Origin: Bacillota bacterium
GTDB lineage: Bacteria; Bacillota; Clostridia; Oscillospirales; Ethanoligenentaceae
NCBI GenBank assembly: GCA_023391535.1
Contig: JAEWAU010000117.1
Span: 1-37,201 of the forward strand
DNA length: 37,201 nucleotides
Reading direction: 5' to 3'
The position numbers and the translations under genes are program-made. Each line of letters opens with the position of its first letter. Positions within the stretch are counted from its first letter, which is position 1. The notes below the pieces were generated by a model. That model was not told where the DNA came from. It saw nothing but the letters and a program-made list of their open reading frames with translations, and did no database searches. Below, one piece after another: positions 15,902 to 23,182 of the stretch.

Positions 15902-15930
15902 TTTATATCACATTGCTTCCTGTTCGTCAA
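15902..15930 (-). promoter_or_regulatory. Promoter of the two-component genes, embedded in the rpiB stop
   Basis: On the minus strand TTGACG (15930-15925), a 17-base spacer and TATAAA (15907-15902) form a good sigma-A promoter. The -35 box overlaps the TGA stop of the rpiB-like gene. It gives the regulator/kinase pair its own transcription start, with a leader of about 155 bases, besides any read-through from the allose operon. Confidence 0.65.
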
Positions 15931-16421
15931 GTGCCCCCTCCGGGCGTGACGGGTGTCGTTCCCCGAACGCCGCGGCCTTCCGTTGTCCGGTCGATGGCCT
16001 CCAGCAGTTCCACCCGCCTTTGATGGCGGCCGCCCTCGAAGGAGGCGCGGAGCCATTGATCGACGATCATCTTGGCAAGCTCGCTTCCCACCACGCGCGC
16101 GCCGAACGCCAGCACGTTGGTGTTGTTGTGTTCCCGCGAAAGCTTTGCCGAATACGGCTCGCTGCAGACGACGGCCCGAACCCCCCTCACCCGGTTTGCG
16201 GCCAGGGAAATGCCGACTCCGGTGCCGCAGATTACGATGCCCAGGCCGGCTTCGCCCGAGGCGACCGCCCTGCCCACCCGTTCGCCGTAGACGGGGTAAT
16301 CGCACCGCTCGGCGCTGTCCGTCCCCAGGTCGGCGATTTCATAGCCGCATTCCCTGAGGTATGCGGCCACCTGCCTTTTTAATTCCAGCCCGACATGGTC
16401 ACTGCCCATCGCAATTTTCAA
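15927..16421 (-). CDS. rpiB: RpiB/AlsB-type sugar-phosphate isomerase
   Basis: A 164-residue RpiB/LacAB-family isomerase. RpiB enzymes interconvert ribose-5-phosphate and ribulose-5-phosphate, and in E. coli also D-allose-6-phosphate and D-allulose-6-phosphate. Residues MKIAMGSDHVG form the N-terminal strand; Cys65 in GIVICGTGVG is the expected catalytic base and His97 in SREHNNTNV the ring-opening residue. The start is TTG at 16421, giving exactly the family N-terminus with GGAG 6 bases before it; it overlaps the upstream epimerase gene by 23 bases, indicating translational coupling. The C-terminus carries about 20 extra residues of low complexity. Next to alsK and alsE the allose role is much more likely than a housekeeping pentose role. 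Confidence 0.92.
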   Translation of the reverse strand: MKIAMGSDHVGLELKRQVAAYLRECGYEIADLGTDSAERCDYPVYGERVGRAVASGEAGLGIVICGTGVGISLAANRVRGVRAVVCSEPYSAKLSREHNNTNVLAFGARVVGSELAKMIVDQWLRASFEGGRHQRRVELLEAIDRTTEGRGVRGTTPVTPGGGT

Positions 16422-17085
16422 TATGATCTCCTCTTTCCAAAGCGCGCAATTCGGTGAAAACCTGCGCATAGGGTTTTCCCCTGCCGAAAAGCGCCGACGT
16501 TCCCAGAACGAATCCGTCCACTCCTTTTGCTTCCAGCTCCGCGATTTTTTCCGGCGAACAGGCTCCGTCCACCAGCAGCCGGTACCCGTATGCGCCGCGG
16601 TATTTCAGCAGCCTGTTGATTTTTCCGTTCACAAAGGGAAGATAGCTCTGCCCGGCGAAACCGGGATTGACCGTCATCACCAGAACATACTGCACAAGGG
16701 GCAGCAGCAGTTCCACCTGTTCCACCGGAGTGCCCGGGTTCAGGGCGATCCCGGCCCGGACGTTCCGGTCCAAAATCTGCTGCAGCGTCCGGGGGGCGTG
16801 GCAGCCCGCCTCGACATGGATGGTGATCACGTCCGCCCCCGCCTCGGCGATGCGGTCGATATAGCGCTCCGGCGCGTCGATCATCAGATGCGCGTCCACC
16901 GGCTTCCGGGCCGTTTTCGCTATGCAGGCCAGGTCCTGCAGGCCCATCGCGAAATTGGGCACAAAATGACCGTCCATGATGTCTACGTGGAACATATCGG
17001 CGCCGGCCTCTTCCAGCGCCTCCACTTCCCCCTTCAGGTTGCCGTAATCCGCGCACATCATGGAAGGGCACAGCAGTTTTCTCAT
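16399..17085 (-). CDS. alsE: D-allulose-6-phosphate 3-epimerase (AlsE-like)
   Basis: A 228-residue TIM-barrel epimerase of the ribulose-phosphate 3-epimerase family. Metal and catalytic residues are visible: His33 and Asp35 in FHVDIMDGHF, His66 in DAHLMI, and the second aspartate in LLVDGAC. The phosphate loop appears as VMTVNPGFAGQ and GTSALF, which resemble E. coli AlsE (VMTV.PGFAGQ, GTSGLF) more than Rpe (SVNPGFGGQ). It should convert D-allulose-6-phosphate to D-fructose-6-phosphate. GGAGG lies 8 bases before the ATG at 17085, and the gene overlaps the upstream kinase by 4 bases (ATGA). A general Rpe role is the alternative. Confidence 0.88.
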   Translation of the reverse strand: MRKLLCPSMMCADYGNLKGEVEALEEAGADMFHVDIMDGHFVPNFAMGLQDLACIAKTARKPVDAHLMIDAPERYIDRIAEAGADVITIHVEAGCHAPRTLQQILDRNVRAGIALNPGTPVEQVELLLPLVQYVLVMTVNPGFAGQSYLPFVNGKINRLLKYRGAYGYRLLVDGACSPEKIAELEAKGVDGFVLGTSALFGRGKPYAQVFTELRALERGDHIENCDGQ

Positions 17086-17996
17086 CCCGCATTCCTCCGC
17101 TTTATTTGTCTCCAGGCAAGCAGGCCGGCGCCGATCACCCCGTTCTCGTCCGCCGCCCCGGAAAACGCGAAACGGAGCCGTTCAAAGGGAAGCGGCTTTC
17201 GCGCATGCTCCAGGATTCTTTGCCGGAGCGCCTCCATCGGGAAGCCCGGGAGAGAGAGTACGCCGCCGCCCAGAACGACGATTTCCGGGTCCAGAATATT
17301 GATTTCCGCGGCAATGGGCAGCGCAAGGTGCGCCACATAGTCGGCCAGTTCCGGGGCGTCCGCGTGTTCCGCAAACAGCGTTCGGATTCCAGTGCCGGGG
17401 AACCGCTCCTTTTGCAGCCGTTCCAGGTATTTTCCCCCCACCAGCTCCTCGGCGCAGCCGGTGTTGCCGCAGCTGCAGGCTATGTTGGAATCCCACGCCG
17501 GAATATGCCCGAGTTCCCCCGCGGCTCCGTGATTTCCGGTGATCGGCCTGCCGTCGATCGCGACGACATTCCCGAGCCCCGTGCCCACATAGTAAGCCAG
17601 AACGATGCCGGAAAGATCGAGGCCGAGGCGCTTGCAGTCGTATTCAAAAAGCATGGAAACGTCCCTGTCCAGAAAGACGGGAACGCGGAAATGCCGCGCC
17701 AACTGCCGCCCGACGTTCACGCCGTTCAGGCCGGCGATGTTCGGCGCGTTCAGCACGACCTCACGGGCGGCATCCAGAACGGCGGGCAGGCCGACGCACA
17801 CGCCGGCCGCATTCTGCTCGGCCCCGTGCCTGCGCAGATACTCGTCGATAAAGCGGCAAAGGTTCTCCGCAGAGTTTCCGAAGAGGATGTCGCCTTGCGG
17901 CCTTTGCTCCAGGGCGTCCCCTTCCCCCGTTTCATCCACCAGCCCGATGCGGAGCTTCGTTCCTCCGATATCTACCCCGACGATAGTGGGTTTCAT
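17082..17996 (-). CDS. alsK: ROK-family D-allose kinase (AlsK-like)
   Basis: A 304-residue ROK-family sugar kinase that should phosphorylate D-allose at C6. The ATP-binding DIGGTK is at residues 9-14 and the catalytic base is Asp112 in FLDRDVS. The ROK zinc motif uses His164 of GELGHIPAWD and Cys174, Cys176 and Cys181 of CSCGNTGC. From memory, E. coli AlsK shares several stretches, such as VLAxYxGTGxG, HGxAGELGHIP, NIxDPxxVxLGGGV-like and the RxPLP region, which supports AlsK over glucokinase or NagC-type proteins. There is no DNA-binding domain. The start at 17996 follows AAAGGAA. The stop overlaps alsE by 4 bases, and the dehydrogenase gene ends 98 bases upstream. Confidence 0.88.
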   Translation of the reverse strand: MKPTIVGVDIGGTKLRIGLVDETGEGDALEQRPQGDILFGNSAENLCRFIDEYLRRHGAEQNAAGVCVGLPAVLDAAREVVLNAPNIAGLNGVNVGRQLARHFRVPVFLDRDVSMLFEYDCKRLGLDLSGIVLAYYVGTGLGNVVAIDGRPITGNHGAAGELGHIPAWDSNIACSCGNTGCAEELVGGKYLERLQKERFPGTGIRTLFAEHADAPELADYVAHLALPIAAEINILDPEIVVLGGGVLSLPGFPMEALRQRILEHARKPLPFERLRFAFSGAADENGVIGAGLLAWRQIKRRNAG

Positions 17997-18094
17997 CTCT
18001 TTATTCCTTTCCAAGCAATCACGGATAACCGGGGGTGCGTGCTGCCCGGCAGGCGGGCAATCCGCACCCCCGAATACGGGGATACCGTTTTTCA

Positions 18095-19078
18095 TTACGC
18101 CAGGAGGTTCGGTTCGCCGTCTTCCCTGCGCATATCGATAATCGCTTTCATGTACTGCCCGTATTTGGTCGTCAGTTCTTCCTGGGCCTCATCATACCGG
18201 CTCATCGGATAGATTTTAACGGGAACGTTTAGGAACTTCCATGCGCCCGACGCCAGCAACTGCACCGAGTTGCGGGCGCCCGCCTCGCTTAGGACCCGTT
18301 CGCGCGGGTGCGTGCTCAGGCATTCGATGGCCTTCACATTGAGCTGCCGGACATCCACCAGCCGCTTGCCGCCCGTATGGTAGGCCCCGATGCATAGCTG
18401 GCCGCATTCCTTGGTGAGGTTGATGGCCAAGTCCAGCGAGTCATCCGTTTCCGCCCACTCCATCACCACGTCGAAGCCCGGAAAATTCCCGCCGAGGTAC
18501 TTCTTCTTCGCTTCGTCCACGAGCAGTGTCTCGTCCGCGCCGAAGCGCCTTGCGTTTTCCAGGCATTCGTTTCGGATATCGATGGCCACTACGCGTGCGC
18601 CGTGGGTTTTCAGCAGGCTGATGGCGCCGCAGCCCATATAGCCGCAGCCCACAATGCAGACGGTCGTGCCCGGCATGGCCGTTCGGGTTTTGCTTACCGC
18701 GCTCATGATACAGGCCAGCGGCTCGAGGATCAGGTCTTCGTCGCGGACGCCGTCCGGCAGCTTGACGACGATATCCTTCCGGGGGTCCGCCGTGGCGTAT
18801 TCGACCATTCCGCCGGAGCCCGGCATCGTGCTGCCCCACAGGCCGCTCACCCGATCCCCCACGGCAAAGTCTTCGACATTTTTCCCGACCTTTTCGACGA
18901 TGCCCATCGGCTCATGGCCGAATGCGTCGCCGGCCTTCGCCACCGACCAGTCGTAATGCTCGGACCGGCAGACGCCGACATATTTCAGATGAATCAGGAT
19001 CTGGTCGTCGTTGGGGGACACCATCGGAATCTCCCGGATGACGTTTTTTTTCGGGCCCGCGGCTACAACGTGTTTCAT
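18095..19078 (-). CDS. Zinc-type MDR dehydrogenase lacking the structural-zinc lobe
   Basis: A 327-residue medium-chain dehydrogenase in the middle of the allose operon. Catalytic-zinc ligands appear as Cys37 (GVCRSEHY), His55-Glu56 (GHEPMG) and Glu119 (LEPLACIM); the Rossmann motif is GCGYMG (144-149). As in the dehydrogenase at 1285, the cysteine cluster for structural zinc is missing: residues 74-95 go from GDRVSGLWG to GGMVEYA. The two proteins otherwise differ considerably, so this is not a recent duplication. The start at 19078 is 8 bases after GGAGG; ATG at 19081 is equally possible. The position between isomerases and alsK suggests it makes or consumes allose-type sugars by oxidation or reduction, which is inference. 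Confidence 0.88.
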   Translation of the reverse strand: MKHVVAAGPKKNVIREIPMVSPNDDQILIHLKYVGVCRSEHYDWSVAKAGDAFGHEPMGIVEKVGKNVEDFAVGDRVSGLWGSTMPGSGGMVEYATADPRKDIVVKLPDGVRDEDLILEPLACIMSAVSKTRTAMPGTTVCIVGCGYMGCGAISLLKTHGARVVAIDIRNECLENARRFGADETLLVDEAKKKYLGGNFPGFDVVMEWAETDDSLDLAINLTKECGQLCIGAYHTGGKRLVDVRQLNVKAIECLSTHPRERVLSEAGARNSVQLLASGAWKFLNVPVKIYPMSRYDEAQEELTTKYGQYMKAIIDMRREDGEPNLLA

Positions 19079-19195
19079 CATGAATTCCTCCAAGTTCCAT
19101 TCGCCCCGCGGGGACTTCGCTCCGTCGGGGCATTTTCGTTCGATCGGCCGTCGGACGCGCCGGCCCCCTTTTCATACGGGGAAGCGCGGGCGCGT

Positions 19196-20017
19196 TCACC
19201 GCTCTTGCAATTTCCGTAAAAAGTCGGCGCTGATGCGGGCGTCCTCCATCGCGGCTCCGGTGGGGTGCTCATCCTGCTCTGCAATGAGCCATTCGGCACC
19301 CGCATCCTCCGCCGCCCGGAGGATAGCGGTAAAGTCCTGCACACCGCCGCCCAGCGGACGGAAGCCGAAGCCGGTGGAAGGAGTATCGTCTGCCCCCTGT
19401 ATCCCGATGAGTTGATACATGTTCGCCGATTTTGCGCCGGCATAATCCTTCAGATGCACGAGGGGCGACCTCCCGGTATATTTCCGGATATAGGCCGCGG
19501 GGTCCTCTCCGCACACCCTGATCCAGCAGGTATCCAACTCCGTCTGCAAAACGGCGGCGGGAACCGAATCATAAAGAACATCCAGTGCGTAGCGGCCGTC
19601 GGGCATCCGCGCAAACTCAAAATCGTGGTTGTGGTAAAGCAGGGAAACGCCCTTTTCGGCACAGACTTGGCCGATCCTGCGGATGTTTTCAACCACCTCT
19701 TCAAACCGCCCGGCGCCGGGCCGGTATTCTTCCGTCAGGTAGGGAACGGCGAGGTAGGAGCAGCCGATTTCTACATACCGGCCGATCGTGCCGTCCGTAT
19801 CGTCCAGGAGCTCCGCATACGGCACATGAGCGGAAATCGGCCGGAGGCCGGCATTTTGGATGGCCGCACCGATCTCCCGCGGCGTATGGCCGTAGAGCCC
19901 GGCCAATTCGACGCCGTCATACCCCATCCGCCGCACCTTCGCCATTGCCCCCGGAAAATCCTTTTCGGCGTCGTCCCGGATCGTATATACCTGCAACCCA
20001 AGAAGCATTTTTTTCAT
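19196..20017 (-). CDS. Sugar phosphate isomerase/epimerase (AP endonuclease 2-like TIM barrel)
   Basis: A 273-residue protein of the xylose-isomerase-like TIM barrel superfamily. Typical marks are LGLQVYTIRDDAEKD at the N-terminus, GYDGVELAGLYG (first metal-side Glu), LLYHNHDFEF, LDTCWI and PLVHLKDYAG, and the C-terminal WLIAEQDE glutamate. Members isomerise or epimerise sugars, and some act on 3-keto-glycosides. It follows the hydroxypyruvate-isomerase-like gene by 37 bases and precedes the dehydrogenase by 117 bases. The start at 20017 gives the normal family N-terminus; the ribosome site (AAAGG) is about 12 bases away. The reaction cannot be assigned from sequence. Confidence 0.88.
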   Translation of the reverse strand: MKKMLLGLQVYTIRDDAEKDFPGAMAKVRRMGYDGVELAGLYGHTPREIGAAIQNAGLRPISAHVPYAELLDDTDGTIGRYVEIGCSYLAVPYLTEEYRPGAGRFEEVVENIRRIGQVCAEKGVSLLYHNHDFEFARMPDGRYALDVLYDSVPAAVLQTELDTCWIRVCGEDPAAYIRKYTGRSPLVHLKDYAGAKSANMYQLIGIQGADDTPSTGFGFRPLGGGVQDFTAILRAAEDAGAEWLIAEQDEHPTGAAMEDARISADFLRKLQER

Positions 20018-20054
20018 CTGTCTATCCGCCTTTCTATCGGCACCGGCACTTTCG

Positions 20055-20816
20055 TCAAGAAGCGCCGGGCATTGTTCGCACCAAAGCGCGAAGCCCCTCC
20101 GCGGGGTCGCCGGCGGGGAAATATTCCAGCCCCATAAAACCCTGAAACCCCGCCCGGTCGATTCTTTCAAAAAGATAGCGGTAATTGAGCTCTCCGCTGC
20201 CCGGCTCGTGCCGCCCAGGCACACCCGCCGCGTGAAAATGGCCGATCTTCCCGATATTCCGCACGATGTTCGATGTGAGATTCCCCTCCGTAATCTGCTG
20301 GTGATAGAGATCGAACAACAGCTTCACGTTCGGGCTGCCCACCTCCCCGATGATGTCGAACCCTTCGAGGGAACTGGAAAGGTAATATCCGGGGTGGTCC
20401 ACCTTTGTGTTGAGCGGCTCCACAAGCAGCGTGACGCCCGCCGGCTCCAGCAGCCCGGCGGATGCCCTCAGGCCCTCCACGATGCTGCGGCGCTGGCTTT
20501 CGCGGCTGCAGCCCGTGTCGCCGCCCACCTGCGTGATCAAGGAACGGCAACCGAGATATTGCGCGACTCCAACGGATTCCTCCAACCCGCGCAAATACTC
20601 CTCCCGGCGAGCGGGGTCGGCCAAGCTGACCATTTTCGTGCAAAAAGCCGCCACGGTGAGCCCCAGTTCCTGCGCGGTCCGTTTTAGCTCCGCGGTATCC
20701 TTATCCCACCAGGACCAGAACTCGAACGCGCCTATGCCGGCGGCGTTCAGCGCTCGGAGGCTTTCCGCCCGGTTTTTGCCTGCAAAGACCGCGTCGATAC
20801 AAACGGAGAGTTTCAT
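20055..20816 (-). CDS. Hydroxypyruvate isomerase-like TIM-barrel protein
   Basis: A 253-residue member of the hydroxypyruvate isomerase (Hyi) branch of the xylose-isomerase-like superfamily. Metal ligands are visible as Glu133 (LVEPLN), Asp169 (LFDLYHQQ), His195 (GHFHAAG) and Glu231 (GLEYFP). The stretch GVPGRHEPGSGELNYRYLF matches the Hyi signature PxRxEPGxGExNYxYLF. It is the first gene of the allose operon, 328 bases after a LacI regulator gene, with AAAGGAA before the ATG at 20816. In this setting it may act on a ketose or keto-sugar rather than hydroxypyruvate; D-tagatose 3-epimerase-like activity is an alternative. Confidence 0.88.
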   Translation of the reverse strand: MKLSVCIDAVFAGKNRAESLRALNAAGIGAFEFWSWWDKDTAELKRTAQELGLTVAAFCTKMVSLADPARREEYLRGLEESVGVAQYLGCRSLITQVGGDTGCSRESQRRSIVEGLRASAGLLEPAGVTLLVEPLNTKVDHPGYYLSSSLEGFDIIGEVGSPNVKLLFDLYHQQITEGNLTSNIVRNIGKIGHFHAAGVPGRHEPGSGELNYRYLFERIDRAGFQGFMGLEYFPAGDPAEGLRALVRTMPGAS

Positions 20817-21144
20817 GCAAACATTCCTTTCTTTCCGCGAGTAATTGGGCCGAACATGGTATCGAAACCATTCGGAAAACACGGCCTTATAAGAAATATA
20901 TCTATTGATATATGCCAATATTTCCAATCTATATCATATATAATAAGGAAATAGTGCTGCATATATCGCAATATATTTTTTGTTTTACGATTCTCATCTG
21001 ACCAAATCAATTTTTTATGTGGTTACGTTTTCACATTGCGACAAAAAAACACATCTATCCCTTGCGCAAAGCAAAAAACAGAACGGTTCTCTCCCGGCAG
21101 AGGCCCGCGCCCGACGGGGTTTCACGACGGCCGCCGCCGCGCCG
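20817..21144 (-). promoter_or_regulatory. AT-rich control region of the allose operon
   Basis: This 328-base gap between the LacI gene and the first operon gene contains no credible gene. The stretch 20895-21020 is very AT-rich, with several short inverted repeats such as ATATATC (20896-20902) with GATATAT (20907-20913). Candidate -35 and -10 boxes can be drawn in more than one way and I do not commit to one. A clear operator-like palindrome lies at 20856-20871. Confidence 0.6.
20856..20871. promoter_or_regulatory. LacI-type operator-like palindrome
   Basis: ATGGTATC followed by GAAACCAT is a 16-base palindrome with a single mismatched pair and a central CG, the typical form of LacI-family operators. 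It is 40 bases upstream of the first gene of the allose operon and downstream of the AT-rich promoter zone, suited to repression by the LacI protein encoded at 21145-22215. Confidence 0.62.
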
Positions 21145-22215
21145 TTATTCCCTGTGGGCAGAGGCGTTTTGCCGGATATCCTTTACCGAGCCCCGGTCAA
21201 TGAAAATCGGGCTCAGCGTAACGGTTTTGGCAACCTTTCGCCCCTCCCGGTTCCGCTCCTCCAGGAGTTTGATTGCGGTGTCGCCGATTTCATCCAACGG
21301 AAACGCGACCGATGTGACCGGCGGCGCAAGATGCTGCGAGAGCGTGTTGTCGTACCCCACGATCGAAATATCGTCGGGCACGCGCAGCCCGCGGACGTAA
21401 AAATACTGGAGCGCGCCGGCTGCAAAGAGATCGGAAGCCACAAAAATCGCCGTGGGCGGCGTTTCGCGCTCCATAATCTCCTTTACGGCTTCATACCCAT
21501 AGGAAAAGCTGTAATCCGGCATCCTTTTTACAATGCCGCCGTCGAGAGGAATGCCGGCCGCCTCCAGGGCGTCGCGGTAGCCTCCGAAGCGATCCCTTTC
21601 CACTGGATGATCGGCCGCGGAACCCACAAATCCAATGCGGCGGTGCCCTTTCTCCAGCATATGGGCCGCCGCCATATAAGAGCCCTGCAGATTATCGACC
21701 AGCACCTGGTCCACGCAGGGAATGTGCCGGCCGCGTTCAATCATAACGATCGGGATATCCATCTTCGCCACACGCCGGATCGCCGCATCGTCCAGCAAGG
21801 AGTCCGCCGTATAAATGATCCCTTCCACCATGCTGCCGATCATCTCATTGAGATGCCGCAGCTCTTTCTGGGGGCTGTTCTGGGAGATCAGCTGGAGCAC
21901 ATTGTAATTCTTCTTATCGGCGGCCTTATCCACAGCCTCACTGATAAGGGCAAAAATCGTGTTGCTATCGGAAAGCGGCACCATATTGCCAATCAGATTG
22001 CTTTTGCGGTTTTTCAGGTTTTGAGCCATTTTGTTGGGAATATATCCGAGTTCTTTGATCGCTTTTTCTACACGTTGGCAGCTTTCAGCGGAGACATAAC
22101 CGCTCTTATTGATCACACGTGTCACCGTAGCCGGAGAAACCCCCGCCGCATGAGCGATGTCGACAATCTTAATAATAGGAACCTTCCACCTCCTGCGGAG
22201 CCAATTAAAGCACAT
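21145..22215 (-). CDS. LacI-family transcriptional regulator of the allose operon
   Basis: A LacI-family repressor of up to 356 residues. The helix-turn-helix is IIKIVDIAHAAGVSPATVTRVIN, followed by a PBP-like sugar-binding domain (LIGNMVPLSDSNTIF, VEGIIYTADS, KGHRRIGFVGS, AIFVASDLFAAGAL, ISIVGYDNT). The ATG at 22215 gives an N-terminus 11 residues longer than usual and has no ribosome site. A perfect AGGAGG lies just inside this extension, but the only codon at the right place to follow it is ATT, so either the long form or a rare ATT start is used. A consensus-like promoter at 22245-22273 drives it, and a CcpA-like site overlaps the leader. The downstream allose operon is the probable target. 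Confidence 0.92.
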   Translation of the reverse strand: MCFNWLRRRWKVPIIKIVDIAHAAGVSPATVTRVINKSGYVSAESCQRVEKAIKELGYIPNKMAQNLKNRKSNLIGNMVPLSDSNTIFALISEAVDKAADKKNYNVLQLISQNSPQKELRHLNEMIGSMVEGIIYTADSLLDDAAIRRVAKMDIPIVMIERGRHIPCVDQVLVDNLQGSYMAAAHMLEKGHRRIGFVGSAADHPVERDRFGGYRDALEAAGIPLDGGIVKRMPDYSFSYGYEAVKEIMERETPPTAIFVASDLFAAGALQYFYVRGLRVPDDISIVGYDNTLSQHLAPPVTSVAFPLDEIGDTAIKLLEERNREGRKVAKTVTLSPIFIDRGSVKDIRQNASAHRE

Positions 22216-22216
22216 G

Positions 22217-22231
22217 TGATTTCGTTTTCAT
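22217..22231 (-). promoter_or_regulatory. Catabolite-responsive element (cre)-like site
   Basis: The minus-strand sequence ATGAAAACGAAATCA fits the degenerate cre consensus WTGNAANCGNWNNCW at every fixed position. It lies between the promoter and the ATG of the LacI gene. CcpA repression when glucose is present is plausible; the right half is weakly symmetric, so the call is moderate. Confidence 0.45.
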
Positions 22232-22244
22232 ATCGATTGATTTT

Positions 22245-22273
22245 AGTATATATGCCCTATTTCGATTTGTCAA
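22245..22273 (-). promoter_or_regulatory. Sigma-A promoter of the LacI regulator gene
   Basis: On the minus strand a perfect TTGACA (22273-22268), 17 bases and TATACT (22250-22245) point into the LacI gene. The predicted transcript start is only about 25 bases before the ATG at 22215. Confidence 0.75.
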
Positions 22274-22299
22274 TAGCTTTTTACACGGCGGGAGGAAAG

Positions 22300-22322
22300 T
22301 GCCGGAATTTTAGCGTCCGGCA
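22300..22322 (-). terminator. Hairpin after the glycoside hydrolase remnant
   Basis: A 7-bp perfect stem TGCCGGA/TCCGGCA with a 9-base loop lies beyond the remnant of a glycoside hydrolase (minus strand). It is followed by CTTTCC, a poor U-tract, so function as a terminator is uncertain. Confidence 0.35.
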
Positions 22323-22411
22323 AGACGGTGCGGCAGCTGTTTTTCGCGCTCAGATACTTTTGCTTCAAACCGACCTTCCGAACGGCTCCGGCATTCCCCG
22401 GCGGGCGCTTT

Positions 22412-22951
22412 TCACAGGGTGCCGATCAGCACCGTGTCCGAATTGAACGGACATATTTGAAGGATGCTGCCGTCCTGCGTTTTTTCAAACCGGGGGGTAA
22501 GAATCCGTTTTCCCGTGCTGATGATGTAGATCGGGTCGAACGCGGCGAACCGGCGCACGACATATTCCGTATAGGGGCGAACCGCTTCAAAAGGCATGGG
22601 CTTCTTTCGCTGCCCATCCGAAGCCCAGGTTCCGGGGACATAATTGTACCATAAAAGCACCAGAGCGGGAATAAAGCCCCTGTCCCGCGCCATCCGGAGA
22701 AACGTGCAGGCCCTGTCGAAATACCGGTCGTCGATCGCCGAATAGTCGTATTCGCCATCCCCGGTTTTCCGGAACGGGAGCGCTTCGGGCGTATGCTCGC
22801 TCGCATCCCACTGCGGCAGAGCATTGATCTGCAGCACGTTGAACCCCTGTCTTTTCCGAAAGTCCAGGTATTCCTCCCGCTCCTTCTCTCCAATCGTCCG
22901 TTGTGCGTTTCCCCTGTTTGGCGGCCGGCTTTTCCGCGGGCGGCAGCGCAT
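22412..22951 (-). pseudogene. Remnant of a DUF4038-type glycoside hydrolase
   Basis: An open frame of 179 codons encodes the middle of a TIM-barrel glycoside hydrolase: EEYLDFRKRQGFNVLQINAL, then LPQWDASEHTPEALPF, YFDRACTFLRMARDRGFIPALVLLWYNYVPGTWASD and VRPYTEYVVRRFAAFDPIYIIS. These match the front half of the DUF4038-type barrel. The N-terminal domain that should precede it is replaced by a short basic stretch, and the barrel breaks off after PIYIIS, where an Asp-Gly continuation would be expected, giving an unrelated tail. Catalytic glutamates are therefore lost. It is read as a decayed gene. It is divergent from the giant surface protein. A short functional protein is unlikely. Confidence 0.68.
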
Positions 22952-22995
22952 GTCGAATATGTTAAAATTGAGTACGTTTTGTTAATATGCCCGCA

Positions 22996-23023
22996 TTGAA
23001 AGTTTGAAATATAAAATTATAGT
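22996..23023 (+). promoter_or_regulatory. Candidate promoter of the giant surface protein gene
   Basis: TTGAAA (22996-23001), a 16-base spacer and TATAGT (23018-23023) lie 160 bases before the ATG at 23183. The nine-base word GTTAATATG occurs twice around it (22981-22989 and 23022-23030), 41 bases apart, close to four helical turns. Confidence 0.5.
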
Positions 23024-23024
23024 T

Positions 23025-23046
23025 AATATGTAAATATTTACATATT
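23025..23046. promoter_or_regulatory. Perfect 22-bp palindrome downstream of the promoter
   Basis: The half-site AATATGTAAAT is followed directly by its exact complement, giving a perfect 22-base palindrome. It starts two bases after the proposed -10 box, at the position of a repressor operator. It could also form an RNA hairpin, but the AT composition makes that weak. No regulator gene is adjacent apart from the LacI at 21145-22215. Confidence 0.55.
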
Positions 23047-23182
23047 TGTTTCGCAGGGAGGCGGTGAGAAAAACGGTGAGCTTCACCAGGAGCGTCGTGG
23101 CCGGTTCCTTTCCATGCTTCTCAACTCCGCGCGAAATTCCGGGGAAACCAAACCGCTTGTGTGAAAAGGAGTGTTTGAAAAG

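Noticed and set aside
17082..17996. ROK-type transcriptional repressor
   Set aside because: There is no N-terminal helix-turn-helix; the protein begins at the ATP-binding motif and resembles allose kinase.
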